From Microvirga sp. (GTDB lineage Bacteria; Pseudomonadota; Alphaproteobacteria; Rhizobiales; Beijerinckiaceae): DNA of 64,000 nucleotides. The notes below the pieces were generated by a model. It was not told where the DNA came from. It did no database searches and saw only the letters and a list, made by a program, of their open reading frames with translations. A program made the position numbers and the translations under genes. This document shows positions 8,845 to 17,160 of this stretch, in pieces (position 1 is the first letter of the stretch; the number at the start of each line of letters is the position of its first letter). The stretch is from positions 186,001-250,000 of the forward strand of contig NZ_JACXAB010000007.1 in assembly GCF_014699075.1 (NCBI RefSeq), in the 5' to 3' direction.

Positions 8845-9249
8845 TTAAGCCATTTCCTTTTCCATGAACCGTTTCGCGGCGTGGGCCAGGAACCCGGAGC
8901 GGCTATAGCCATGACTCTCGGCGTAACGGTCGATCTGATCGAGAACATCGTTGGGAAGCGTGATGTTCACCCGCACGGCTTTACTTGAGTGCTGTGGTGC
9001 CACCACCAGAATGGCAACGCCGTCGCGGTTGTCCGGGTCAGCCATGACCGCCTCCAGGGATGAGGGTTCGGGAACGGGTTCCTCATCCTCCACCAATCCT
9101 TCCAAGTGCAGGGCCAATGCCTCTTCAGCCATGGCCCGCGCCTCCTCCAGCGTCGTTCCAGCCGTGACGCATCCAGGCAGATCCGGGAACGACACCCCGT
9201 AGTGGCTGTTTTCGTCGGCACGAATGAGTGCAACATATTGGTTGCGCAT
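8845..9249 (-). CDS. hicB: HicB-family antitoxin, 134 aa
   Basis: The N-terminal half has the HicB partial RNase H-like fold signature (YGVSFPDLPGCVTAGTTLEEA). The C-terminal half is a ribbon-helix-helix DNA-binding domain (VRVNITLPNDVLDQIDRYAE). HicB antitoxins neutralise HicA by binding it and repress the operon through the ribbon-helix-helix domain. The start is three bases after the hicA stop, the common toxin-first order. This length is normal for the long HicB form with a separate DNA-binding domain. Confidence 0.93.
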   Translation of the reverse strand: MRNQYVALIRADENSHYGVSFPDLPGCVTAGTTLEEARAMAEEALALHLEGLVEDEEPVPEPSSLEAVMADPDNRDGVAILVVAPQHSSKAVRVNITLPNDVLDQIDRYAESHGYSRSGFLAHAAKRFMEKEMA

Positions 9250-9252
9250 GGT

Positions 9253-9441
9253 TCACCTTAGCTTTAGTCCCGCCTGCTTTTCGATGCTGCGGAGTGTTCC
9301 GAGGGGAATGTCACGCCGCGGCGTGGGCACCGTCACCCGACCTGGCTTGGTGGGGTGTTTGAACTGAGCGTGGCTGCCCCTGCGCACCACCTCTCCCCAT
9401 CCGTCCGCTTCAAGCGACGCTATGACATCTCGACTGTCCAT
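9253..9441 (-). CDS. hicA: HicA-family mRNA interferase toxin, 62 aa
   Basis: A complete HicA: a double-stranded-RNA-binding-like fold of about 60 residues with the conserved catalytic His in GSHAQFKHP and the C-terminal LGTLRSIEKQAGL helix. HicA toxins cleave mRNA and arrest growth until HicB binds them. The gene precedes hicB with a three-base gap. The pair probably stabilises the integrated element. No disabling mutation is visible. Confidence 0.93.
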   Translation of the reverse strand: MDSRDVIASLEADGWGEVVRRGSHAQFKHPTKPGRVTVPTPRRDIPLGTLRSIEKQAGLKLR

Positions 9442-9445
9442 AGTG

Positions 9446-9478
9446 TGTATAAATGCGCATTGAACTCGACTAAGTCAA
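9446..9478 (-). promoter_or_regulatory. putative hicAB promoter
   Basis: On the minus strand a TTGACT (complement of 9473-9478) is followed by two candidate -10 boxes: CATTTA after 17 bases (complement of 9450-9455), and TATACA overlapping it closer to the gene (complement of 9446-9451). The near-palindrome GACTTAGTC overlaps the -35 box and is a plausible HicB operator. Short distance to the hicA start at 9441. Confidence 0.4.
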
Positions 9479-9793
9479 CTCGCCTTGATGGACAACAGTT
9501 TACCTAGCGGTGCCTTTCTGGATCCGTACTCCTTACTCCCTGCTGTTTTGACGAGCGTCACCGGGCAGCTCCTGCCACCGTTCCCACGGAGCGTATTCCT
9601 GTTGATGCAATGTAACGAGGGATGATCGGACGAGTGATGGGACGGATCATGGCCTAGCCGGTCACATCCCTCCATCGTTTGGCAATGACGGCGGCCCCAG
9701 CGAGCGCCATCCCAAGCAGGCTGACCTTTGGTGGTATCGCTCGTCTCGACGACGCCCCTAGTTCTTAAAGCATCAATCAGGGCGGAGATGGCA

Positions 9794-10660
9794 ATGCCAC
9801 ATGGCATCGACGTGCCAATCGGGAAAATCGTCAAACGGCACCTCAATGCCATCAAGGACTACTGCGAAGCCAATCCTACGGAACTCGAAAATCTGATGGA
9901 TCCAGCATATTCGAGCAAGATCTTTGGCCTCGGCAGGTTGCCCTTCTTTGCAGAGGTTGGCAGCCCCGTTTTACGGGACGAGAACACCAGATACTGGCAA
10001 GACCCAGTTTTCACCGTCAACGGCAAAATCGTGAGAGTGTGCAGTCAATGGGTCGTAGAACGTCACTTGGTGCCCTTCCAGCAGTACCTAGTCAGCAAAA
10101 ATATCGCCACGACATACGACCCACCCAGCCCTGCTCCCACCCGCCGCGGCATCCCATCACGTCAACGCATGAACACTCGTTACAGAGCTTATCGCATTGC
10201 TGATGCACAGAATGCTGTCATCCGGCATATCTTAAGCAACCTCGGTGAAGAGACGTTCAACGAGGCTGATTGGGAAAATACAAAGCAGTACTTTTCCAAC
10301 AGGTGCGCCTATTGCGGTATACAAGGAAGCCTACAGATGGATCACGGCTTTCCGATCAACAAAAGCAAGTTAGGGGAGCACCGGATCGGCAATCTCATTC
10401 CAAGCTGCGGAATATGCAATAACAGCCGAAAAGGGGACAAGGACTTCAAGGAGTTCCTAGGCTCCGACGCCGACAAGATCCGCCTGATAGAAGAGTATAT
10501 GGAAAGCAGGCAATACACTCCGCTTGCGGGCAATGCCCAGGTCAAAGATATTCTTGAGATGGCCTATAAGGATGTCGCCGTTCTTGCTGAACGATACGTC
10601 GCGATTCTCGAAACATTACTGTCCAGCGCCGCTCCCCCGACGCAGGCTGACCCGCCTTAA
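9794..10660 (+). CDS. HNH endonuclease, 288 aa
   Basis: The C-terminal third carries a full HNH nuclease domain. A first zinc pair (CAYCG) is followed by the catalytic LQMDHGFP, then Asn in GNLIPSCGICNNSRKG with a second Cys pair. The N-terminal two-thirds have no recognised domain and may select the target. The ATG at 9794 has GGAG six bases upstream; another in-frame ATG at 9788 overlaps that site. HNH proteins of this kind occur in restriction, phage and mobile-element contexts. The GC content looks lower than in neighbouring core genes, which fits transfer. Confidence 0.85.
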   Translation: MPHGIDVPIGKIVKRHLNAIKDYCEANPTELENLMDPAYSSKIFGLGRLPFFAEVGSPVLRDENTRYWQDPVFTVNGKIVRVCSQWVVERHLVPFQQYLVSKNIATTYDPPSPAPTRRGIPSRQRMNTRYRAYRIADAQNAVIRHILSNLGEETFNEADWENTKQYFSNRCAYCGIQGSLQMDHGFPINKSKLGEHRIGNLIPSCGICNNSRKGDKDFKEFLGSDADKIRLIEEYMESRQYTPLAGNAQVKDILEMAYKDVAVLAERYVAILETLLSSAAPPTQADPP

Positions 10661-10753
10661 TCGGAAGGCAGGATTAGGTGCCGTATTGCTTGGGTTTTTT
10701 TACCAAGCGGTGATGATCAAACCCCTGAAACGACCACCCGATAGGAGGACACA

Positions 10754-11137
10754 ATGGAAGCATGGCGCGGCGGTGTGCAAACGGGCTATGTTTCACGGGT
10801 CTTAACCGGTCCAGCGGAAACGTCCGAGGCAGTGCAGTTGAGTTGTGCAAAGAGCCCAGGCTTTGCTGGCACACCTGTGGGTGTCGGGCAAATGGGACTC
10901 AAGATGCGCTTCTCAATTAAGTCAGCAGGCGGGGGCGAGACCCTGTTGGTGTTGTGGGCTGATCCTAAGGAAGACTTTGAGCGAATGCTCATGCTGATGA
11001 TGAAAGCCAACTCTGACGCGACAGAAGCGGCTTTCAACAAGGCAAGGGAGCGCAGCGAGTTGGAGAAGAAGAAGAGCAGCTACAGTATGAGGCAGTGGGC
11101 CGAATTGGCCACCAAGTACAGGCATTGGGATGATTAG
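10754..11137 (+). CDS. hypothetical protein, 127 aa
   Basis: The ATG at 10754 has a perfect AGGAGG five bases upstream. The middle contains a Met-rich helix (FERMLMLMMKANSDATE) and a Lys/Glu-rich helix (KARERSELEKKKSSY) before a short tail (MRQWAELATKYRHWDD). No membrane segment or known motif is visible. It stands 93 bases after the HNH gene in the same direction and could be cotranscribed. An internal ATG at the MGLKMRFSIK segment is a possible alternative start. Function unknown. Confidence 0.6.
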   Translation: MEAWRGGVQTGYVSRVLTGPAETSEAVQLSCAKSPGFAGTPVGVGQMGLKMRFSIKSAGGGETLLVLWADPKEDFERMLMLMMKANSDATEAAFNKARERSELEKKKSSYSMRQWAELATKYRHWDD

Positions 11138-11248
11138 GAGGCTATGCCGAGTGGATGTCGCGTTGAGCAATGATCCGGGTCGGCGAACGGACTTATGGCG
11201 TCTAAACCTCTGACAACCAGCAGAACGTTAACTGACCGGAGATGAGAC

Positions 11249-11554
11249 ATGGCGCGGTACACTTCGCCAAAGTTGGATGGGCACAAGGTGGCTTTCAGAG
11301 GAAGGAGGTTTTGGATCATCGAAGTCGAGGAAGGCCGGGACTTCGACTGGATCAGCAAGGGCATGGGGGATGTCGCGATCTACGATACGGCAGACCAACT
11401 GACGATCGGATCAGCATCGAGAAAAGAAGGCGGTGGCTTCATCTGTACCGTGATGTGTGGCCCTCATGCGTTTCAGTACGATGTACCGAGAGTAGAAGAT
11501 CTCGGTCGGGTTGCGGATGCCGAACTAAACAGATTGTCGAAAGCGATGGGCTGA
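11249..11554 (+). CDS. hypothetical protein, 101 aa
   Basis: The ATG at 11249 follows GGAGATGAGAC, a good ribosome-binding context. The product is a small soluble protein of mixed strands: MARYTSPKLDGHKVAF, then FWIIEVEEGRDFDWISK, then ICTVMCGPHAFQYDVP. Two Cys residues lie close together near residues 66 and 70. No family is recognised. It lies 111 bases after the 127-residue gene and probably belongs to the same group of cargo genes. Confidence 0.55.
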   Translation: MARYTSPKLDGHKVAFRGRRFWIIEVEEGRDFDWISKGMGDVAIYDTADQLTIGSASRKEGGGFICTVMCGPHAFQYDVPRVEDLGRVADAELNRLSKAMG

Positions 11555-11658
11555 GGCGTTATGCACCTCCCGCTTCTAGGTTCTCATCACCCTCGGTGTC
11601 ATGATGTGCTCGACCGTGTTCGAGGGGCGTAGGTGAAACGCAGACCGAGGTTGAGATC

Positions 11659-12300
11659 CTATTCCTCCAACTCGCGTTTCGCATTGAAGCGGCACGCCTC
11701 TGGGGCGTGGGCGAACGCCGCTGCAGCGAGTTGGCCATCAATGAGAGCAATCACGGGGTTTACCAACAGGCGGGCAACGTCCTCCCGCCGTCTGACTGCG
11801 ACGAGCGGCACAACATAGAACCAGCAGCCTGTGGCAAACGGTGCGACAGGATAGTCCGCGTCAAACCAGCAGAGCAACCTTTCGTCGCGCAACTCATGAT
11901 CATCGAGGAACGGCCAGTGGAGGAACTCATTGGGTTCGTATGGAGCGTAGAGTTCGTTGGAAATCCAAGTGACCGCAACTGCGGCCTCACCCGCACCCTC
12001 GCTCGGCCCATTCTCGCAGCCGAGATCGAGAAAGTATTGCACAAAGCCGTGGATCGGCTTCCGGCCCCGTGTCACCTTTCGCTTGCAGGTTGATGTCGTC
12101 AAAACGCCGGTCGTCAACCATCCATTCGGATCCTTGATCCTGCCTGCATCCTCTAGATCGTCAAAAGCATATTTTTTGTGGGTTGTGCCGACGTTCGCAA
12201 GCTCCTCTCCGCATACCCGCATCATGGCTTCACTCTCTGTGGAAACGGCTCTCAAAAGAGCGGCTGCAGCAGGAATTCCCCTCCCGATGTCTGACACCAT
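11659..12300 (-). CDS. unknown protein downstream of PD-(D/E)XK nuclease, 213 aa
   Basis: The start at 12300 (MVSDIGRGIPAAAALL) is chosen because it lies 17 bases after the nuclease stop and has GAGAGTAGG upstream; the frame also continues upstream, overlapping the nuclease gene. The first 20 residues are rich in Ala and Gly. The C-terminal half has hydrophobic and aromatic segments (HWPFLDDHELRDERLLCWF, CWFYVVPLVAVRRRED) followed by a helix (IALIDGQLAAAAFAHA). No catalytic motif is evident. The tight arrangement implies a joint function with the nuclease, for instance as specificity, sensor or immunity partner. Confidence 0.65.
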   Translation of the reverse strand: MVSDIGRGIPAAAALLRAVSTESEAMMRVCGEELANVGTTHKKYAFDDLEDAGRIKDPNGWLTTGVLTTSTCKRKVTRGRKPIHGFVQYFLDLGCENGPSEGAGEAAVAVTWISNELYAPYEPNEFLHWPFLDDHELRDERLLCWFDADYPVAPFATGCWFYVVPLVAVRRREDVARLLVNPVIALIDGQLAAAAFAHAPEACRFNAKRELEE

Positions 12301-12317
12301 TTTAGGACCTACTCTCG

Positions 12318-13073
12318 TTACTGCGCTGCTCCTTGAAAAAATGCAGGCGCTGACGTTGCTGGAATAATCGCGTAGGGCCATGCAAAGGCCGTTGCGTTGA
12401 AAAATGCTGGCGCGCCTGCCGAGATGGCCGGTGGCCGGTCGAGGGCGGCGAGGTGATCGAAACCCTCGAACGTCTTTTCACCGAACATATTGAGGACGCG
12501 AAGCGCGTCGCGTCGCCAGTGTTCAATATGCGAAGGCAACCCATATGAAGCTTGCTGGAGGCGAGTGGCAACTGCGTTCCAGGTTACAAGGCGGCGGCCC
12601 TCTTTCCACCCTGCAAAGCGGGCATCAAGTTCTAAGGATCGGTCCTCGTCGTCCCAGTGGCGCGTGGCTTGCTCTGGCGTCCTGACAAGAAAAACGTGGA
12701 GGGTTTCGATCTGATTCTGACGGAAGCACAGCCACTGCCGACTTCCTTGCTTCTCATGGAAGCCCGCGTCCCATTTCGCTTCAAGGATGAGTCGTAAAGG
12801 CCCGCTCTTGAATACGATGTCGATCACAGCATCTGGCTCGACAAAGCGCCCATCAAGTTTCCGTCTCCGCCAAAGATCAACTCTGAGGGAGTCCGGCAAC
12901 CCGTTCCAAGGGGATAGCACCTCCCCGAGGACAATCCTCAACACCGACCACGAACTTTGTAGGTCCTGATAGGCCGCGCACCCGAGCATCGCTCCAAAAA
13001 CCGTGTCCTCACGTGGCTCTCGACCCCGATTGAGCACGGCCCTGAGTTTGCCTTTTGTGAGAGTTTGCAACAT
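12318..13073 (-). CDS. putative PD-(D/E)XK superfamily nuclease, 251 aa
   Basis: A clear PD-(D/E)XK signature: Pro80-Asp81 in VEPDAVIDIVF and Glu98-Ala-Lys100 in LRLILEAKWDAG, 16 residues apart, with an acidic residue in the preceding helix (REDTVFGAML). This fold cleaves DNA in restriction enzymes and many defence nucleases. A helix after the core (GSRQWLCFRQNQIETLHVFL) completes the domain. The last 25 residues are hydrophobic and Ala/Pro-rich, which is unusual. It sits directly upstream of an unknown partner gene and after a small frame at 13139-13423, a probable three-gene operon. It could serve in defence or in maintenance of the element. Confidence 0.75.
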   Translation of the reverse strand: MLQTLTKGKLRAVLNRGREPREDTVFGAMLGCAAYQDLQSSWSVLRIVLGEVLSPWNGLPDSLRVDLWRRRKLDGRFVEPDAVIDIVFKSGPLRLILEAKWDAGFHEKQGSRQWLCFRQNQIETLHVFLVRTPEQATRHWDDEDRSLELDARFAGWKEGRRLVTWNAVATRLQQASYGLPSHIEHWRRDALRVLNMFGEKTFEGFDHLAALDRPPAISAGAPAFFNATAFAWPYAIIPATSAPAFFQGAAQ

Positions 13074-13138
13074 GCACCTACACCAGACTGATCACCCGCT
13101 CTCGGGCGCGCTACGCATCAAGTTGAGTGTTACCGATC

Positions 13139-13423
13139 TCAGCAGTTACAAACCGAAGCGTTCACCGAGACGGAATGGATGGGCCTCTTGGGTCGCTTGG
13201 AAGTCGCCGCTTGGCCGTTAGCTCTTCCAGCAGCGTCGATCCTCAGTATGTTGCCCTCCCCTTGGTTGACCGATCTCCTGGTGTGCAAGTCCACAAATTC
13301 TTGCATTTCACTATTGCGCAACAGCCAATCAGAACGCCAGAAGGTATTACGGTGTACCTCATCTAAGGAGCCGGGCGAAAACTGATCTTGCACCGGGACA
13401 AACAATGCCTGATCTGGTGACAT
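13139..13423 (-). CDS. small hypothetical protein, 94 aa
   Basis: The start at 13423 has AGGA six bases upstream and the first half is protein-like (MSPDQALFVPVQDQFSP, then DEVHRNTFWRSDWLLRNS). The second half is less convincing and ends in a Ser/Val/Cys tail. It is the first gene of a possible operon with the PD-(D/E)XK nuclease, 65 bases upstream of it. If real, it could be a small regulator or specificity subunit; it could also be a truncated gene or a chance frame. Confidence 0.35.
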   Translation of the reverse strand: MSPDQALFVPVQDQFSPGSLDEVHRNTFWRSDWLLRNSEMQEFVDLHTRRSVNQGEGNILRIDAAGRANGQAATSKRPKRPIHSVSVNASVCNC

Positions 13424-14033
13424 TGGAGTTCCTATTGCGGCTTGGCCACCACCGACAAAGTCGCTAGTAAGTTATCGCGAGGTCCGCGGAAAAGGGCGTA
13501 AATACCCCCAAAACCTGAGCAGCCTTAGCATTAAACAAGCAACGAAATTAGCATACTACTTCGACCCACTAGGCTATCAAGGCGCAGAGTTTGTTTGAGG
13601 AAAGACGCACAATCAAAGCAACTGGCCGCTCTCTGCCTGTATCAGGCTACCCGAGAAGGTTCAATTACCCCGAACGCGTCGTCGGCCTCAAGGTGTCATC
13701 CCTCCGTTGTTCTTCACTCTGACGAAGTGCCTTGCAGAACGTGTCAGCGATATGCCGTGCAATCCAGCGCAAGTCCGCCGCCAGCGGTGTAACGGCTGCG
13801 ATTTACGACCTACCTCGTTGCGTACGTTGCGGTTGCACTGCGTGACTTAGATAGGGATTGGGGTAAAGCAGGCATAAGTCTGGATAACCGAGACTTGCCC
13901 GAGTCCCTCAGAAAAAGCCTCAGCCGCAAGCGTCGAACAATCGTCCAATCCGCATAGTCGGCATTGCCGCGGCTGGAGTAGTGCCCGTTCATGGAGCCTC
14001 AGTGGCTGAGGGTGTAACGGACGCGGCGCTATT
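13424..14033. other. gene-free spacer upstream of nuclease operon
   Basis: No supported gene. The part from 13440 to 13580 is AT-rich and probably contains the promoter for the minus-strand nuclease operon. The decamer GGTGTAACGG occurs twice (13786 and 14011). A short stem-loop (CCTCAG-TGG-CTGAGG at 13997-14011) lies just beyond the 3' end of the HUH-like gene. The spacer is a reasonable place to look for an origin of the element. Confidence 0.35.
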
Positions 14034-15023
14034 TTACCGCTGTGGTCTCCGTCCGCGCGGTTGCGCTGGCGCAGTAGCACCACCCCGGTAGCCTCGATCC
14101 CGCGCCAACTGCTTCGCCTGTCGGAGAACCCTTAGACCCATTCCCGATGCGGCGCAGAGGTCAGGTTTCTTCAGATTGCCGATCATGGCAATCAGCAGCC
14201 TTCGTTGAGGACCATAAATCGCCTCGCGAAATTGAAACCACTTTTTCTGGTGCTGCGATCCGGGCTGAAACCCAAAGTTCTTGACAGTGCGATACCCAAA
14301 GCGGGTGTCCTTAGCCATATAGCCTATGGCTCCTCGCAGATCATAGATATCTCTGGCGTGAAACCGATCAGCCCCAAAGCGGGTGGCCGGGAACCTCTTC
14401 TTGATCGCCGCAATCTGCTTCGCAGTGGCCCAAACCAGCCCATGCCAATGCACTTCAATCGCAACTCGACGACTTCCCTCATAACGGCGAACAGCAAAGT
14501 CGGCCTGCAACAGGTACGGAGCACCCCGCAATCCACGCTGCACAGCCTTCCGCATACGGCTCAACACCCAGCGCAGATCGCTCTCAGAGGGTCTACGGGG
14601 ATAGGTGCTGAACATCCAGTCATCCGCAATGATCGTCACCATCCATGGCGTGTTGTCAAAGGCAGTGCCGTCAATTACCTCCTGCAAGATCCCCGACCAT
14701 CGCTCTCTTGCGTATGGATTGAGAGCGTGAAGGTGGCGGGCGTAAGACTTACTGAAAACATGCTCCCATTCCCGCACTTCCTGCCGGATGGCCAGTTCCT
14801 TGAGACCTTTGTCCCTTAATCCACTTTCGATAGCGGCTTGGAGCAGTTCCGACTGTTCAGCATTTGTGGGTGGCTTGAGTCTTCCTTTCTCCGACTTGGT
14901 TGTTGGTGCGGATGTGACCTGTTTGGTGCCGCCCTCGTCATTTTCCCACTGCCGTCGAGGAAGCTGCTTGCGCTGAGACGGCGGTTGGCGCTGAATGTAT
15001 TCTCCTATGAACTGACCTATCAT
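14034..15023 (-). CDS. putative HUH-type replication protein, 329 aa
   Basis: His192-Trp-His194 in IEVHWHGLVWA fits the metal-binding HUH motif. It is followed about 40 residues later by Tyr235-x-x-Lys238 in AIGYMAKDTRFGY, the order and spacing of rolling-circle replication initiators and relaxases. A strand (NTPWMVTIIADDWMFS) before it could be motif 1. The N-terminal 50 residues are Lys/Arg/Gln-rich and probably disordered. The ATG at 15023 has GAGGTAA six bases upstream; a GTG directly before it is an alternative. If the assignment holds, the element can replicate after excision. Similarity is by motif only. Confidence 0.6.
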   Translation of the reverse strand: MIGQFIGEYIQRQPPSQRKQLPRRQWENDEGGTKQVTSAPTTKSEKGRLKPPTNAEQSELLQAAIESGLRDKGLKELAIRQEVREWEHVFSKSYARHLHALNPYARERWSGILQEVIDGTAFDNTPWMVTIIADDWMFSTYPRRPSESDLRWVLSRMRKAVQRGLRGAPYLLQADFAVRRYEGSRRVAIEVHWHGLVWATAKQIAAIKKRFPATRFGADRFHARDIYDLRGAIGYMAKDTRFGYRTVKNFGFQPGSQHQKKWFQFREAIYGPQRRLLIAMIGNLKKPDLCAASGMGLRVLRQAKQLARDRGYRGGATAPAQPRGRRPQR

Positions 15024-15201
15024 CACTTACCTCATCAATACAGGTTACCCGTGCACCCGTGATGCCTTGCATCGCGCTATGCGTGTGCAACTCAGGTGAT
15101 TTTACTGAGGCTGTTTTGATGGCTCTATGGGTCTAGTTGATGGGGCAACTGGCCTGTTTGGTGAATATCACTTGGTAACTTAAGGCTGAGAGTGCCGTCG
15201 G

Positions 15202-15390
15202 GGGTGTGTGCGGTGCTGATCCTGGACCAGGCGGACTGGAATGACATGCCTACCTTGCACGTGCCAAAGACCGTCATGCTGCTGCCGCTGCCGTCCACCT
15301 CGCCGCAGTTGGGTCCCGTAGAACGGATCTGGCCGTATCTGCGCGAGCGATATCTCTTGCTTCTGATCGTGCTTACCTATCCCGCTAGAG
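15202..15390 (+). pseudogene. IS630-family transposase C-terminal remnant
   Basis: The translated segment has the second Asp region (CAVLILDQADW) and the Glu region (LLPLPSTSPQLGPVERIWPYLRE in two blocks) of IS630/Tc1-mariner DDE transposases. The first Asp and the N-terminal HTH are absent, and the similarity fades soon after RERYLL. No inverted repeats are visible. This is the decayed tail of an insertion sequence between the HUH-like gene and the integrase operon. Confidence 0.75.
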
Positions 15391-15492
15391 CATTGGATGA
15401 GATGTCGACTCCGACGACTTCTGCATTTCGGCAATCCTGGCCCCACGTCGGAGCCGCCGGTGGTGCGTCCACTTAACGGTCCGATGCGTTGA

Positions 15493-16317
15493 TCAGGCTT
15501 CCCAAGGTTTGTAGGTTGTCCAATCTTCCGAGGCGTTCGGCTTTTTTGGCGATTTCTTGGGGAGGCGGAGGACAACTTCTTCACCGGAAGGCCGCGCAAT
15601 GACGGTCAGCTTTTTGGTGCGTCCTCGGCGCGCGATCTCGTCGAGTTTTCGGGTAAGAGCAGCAGAGTGCCGGATTCTGGGATTCTGGTCGTGTGAGACG
15701 CCATCGTGAATGCCGGGACTTGCATCCTGTTGTTGGCCCGGATTGTCTATTTTCTGCTGCTTTTCACCTTGGCTATCTTCTGCTCTTTCCGGCTCTGGAT
15801 CACCCAAGTCGAGATAGGAATCGGTAGGATCGAGTGCCGGGTTGCGTCTCGGGCGGTTCTTGACGGCGGCCTGGTACATCTTCTTTAGACCGCCTGAGGC
15901 TTTGATATGGCGCGGAATGTCGGCTGGCTTGATGTTCCGGATAAAGGCGTCTTCGAGGGCACGGGCGTACCACCATCCGCGCTGATACCCGTTCCCCGAT
16001 TCCCCGGCGAAGGTTGCCTCCATGACCAGATAGAGCACCCGACCATGGTCCTTGTCGCGCCGGGGCCTGGGGTTGGGCCTTTTCTTTCTACGATGCGCCC
16101 AGAGTTCGCTGGTGTTGATGTACCGGACCCAGTCGTCCCAATGGGTCGTGAGGTGGAGGGCGACCGCGAACGGCACGGCCACTAAATGGTTCAATGCCTC
16201 TTGCCGCTGCTGTTCCGATCCCAGAAGAGCAGTACTGCAGCCGGTTGTGGCTTGCACCGGATCGTCTTTGACGAGTGCGAGTAACGAGCGGGTTGTCGCG
16301 CGAGCATCATCTATCAT
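15493..16317 (-). CDS. unknown protein of the integrase operon, 274 aa
   Basis: It begins with ATG (MIDDARATTRSLLALV). The N-terminal half has aromatic helices (HLTTHWDDWVRYINTSELW, YQRGWWYARALEDAFI). The second half is polar and probably disordered, rich in Gln, Pro, Asp and Lys, ending in a short basic region (RRGRTKKLTVIARPSG). This suggests nucleic-acid binding. It is the last gene of a run integrase, MerR-like, HTH, this gene, with spacing of 50 to 60 bases after the second gene. A role in excision, replication or transfer of the element is possible but not shown. Confidence 0.65.
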   Translation of the reverse strand: MIDDARATTRSLLALVKDDPVQATTGCSTALLGSEQQRQEALNHLVAVPFAVALHLTTHWDDWVRYINTSELWAHRRKKRPNPRPRRDKDHGRVLYLVMEATFAGESGNGYQRGWWYARALEDAFIRNIKPADIPRHIKASGGLKKMYQAAVKNRPRRNPALDPTDSYLDLGDPEPERAEDSQGEKQQKIDNPGQQQDASPGIHDGVSHDQNPRIRHSAALTRKLDEIARRGRTKKLTVIARPSGEEVVLRLPKKSPKKPNASEDWTTYKPWEA

Positions 16318-16379
16318 GGCAGGTCCCGCGGCTGAATGTTCAGACGGTCCGAAGATCGGGCGTGTGCGGCGTGGGTAGC

Positions 16380-16607
16380 CTATCGCTTACCTGCGACGGT
16401 TCGCTCGGCGGTGCTGTGCAATAGCGGGCTGAGTCGTGCCTCGGCCCATTGTAGGAGATCGGGCGTTTCATAAATCGCACGCCCGTTCCAAATGCGATAA
16501 GGGCAGCCAGTCCCTGCGACGGCTTGCTTGGCCATCGTGGCCGGAGAAATCGGGTAGCCGTTTTCGGTCAGAAACCGAGCGGCTTCGGTACGAGTGAGAT
16601 GGGGCAT
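16380..16607 (-). CDS. small HTH protein, AlpA/excisionase-like, 75 aa
   Basis: The start at 16607 has AAGGACT upstream, and the sequence begins directly with a winged-HTH-like segment (LTRTEAARFLTENGYPISPA, then TMAKQAV) followed by a Tyr-containing wing (CPYRIWNGRAIYETPDLLQW). This matches small AlpA or Xis-type regulators that assist excision or control integrase genes. It lies 49 bases after the MerR-like gene and has the usual length for such a protein. Confidence 0.7.
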   Translation of the reverse strand: MPHLTRTEAARFLTENGYPISPATMAKQAVAGTGCPYRIWNGRAIYETPDLLQWAEARLSPLLHSTAERTVAGKR

Positions 16608-16656
16608 TGCCAGTCCTTTTAATACATGAAGCGTATCATGTCTCTTAGGCACGAGG

Positions 16657-17160
16657 TCATATTTGGGCGCGGTAGGGTTTGAGGTCCAGCACGAGAACGT
16701 TTTGATCCCCGCGCCGGTATGCTTGTTGGACCTCAACGAGCCTCGGCTGCTCGCAGCCCTCGCCTCCTGGGATAGGGAGAACAAGGCATGGATGCCGAAG
16801 CGTATGCGTGACCGCACCGACGAGGTCGGTTTGCAACTCGGCTGCCGTCGTCTCCCCCAACCCGCGCACCAGCCGTTTGATGCTACCGATCGGCAACCCG
16901 AGATGGTTGAGTTGGAGCAGAATAATCGCCTTCAGGAGGCTTTCACGGGCGTAAAGGCGCTTCTTGCCCTTGCCTGTGTTGACCGCCCCGATTGTCTGGA
17001 GAAGGCCCTCCTCCGTGAAATGACGAACGATGCGGATCGTATCGGCATCGCGGCCAAGTCCGAGGTCGTCTAGTTTAGCGGCAAGTGCCGTCGCTGTGTA
17101 GGTTTCGTCCATGGGCTGATATCTAGCGCAGTTGAAGCCATGAAGCAAGATCTGCTTCAT
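16657..17160 (-). CDS. MerR-like DNA-binding protein, 167 aa
   Basis: Residues about 30 to 95 have the MerR winged-helix pattern (RDADTIRIVRHFTEEGLL, then KKRLYARESLLKAIILLQ, then LGLPIGSIKRLVRGL). The usual C-terminal dimerisation helix is short, and no metal-binding Cys is present. The ATG at 17160 overlaps the integrase TGA by four bases, indicating translational coupling, so it is preferred over an internal ATG at 17112 (MDETYTATALAAKL). Coupling to the integrase suggests a directionality factor or regulator of integration. Confidence 0.75.
   Translation of the reverse strand: MKQILLHGFNCARYQPMDETYTATALAAKLDDLGLGRDADTIRIVRHFTEEGLLQTIGAVNTGKGKKRLYARESLLKAIILLQLNHLGLPIGSIKRLVRGLGETTAAELQTDLVGAVTHTLRHPCLVLPIPGGEGCEQPRLVEVQQAYRRGDQNVLVLDLKPYRAQI

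Noticed and set aside
13786..14020. Direct repeat GGTGTAACGG at 13786 and 14011 as possible iterons
   Set aside because: Only two ten-base copies 225 bases apart with no further flanking similarity. This is too little to call an origin.
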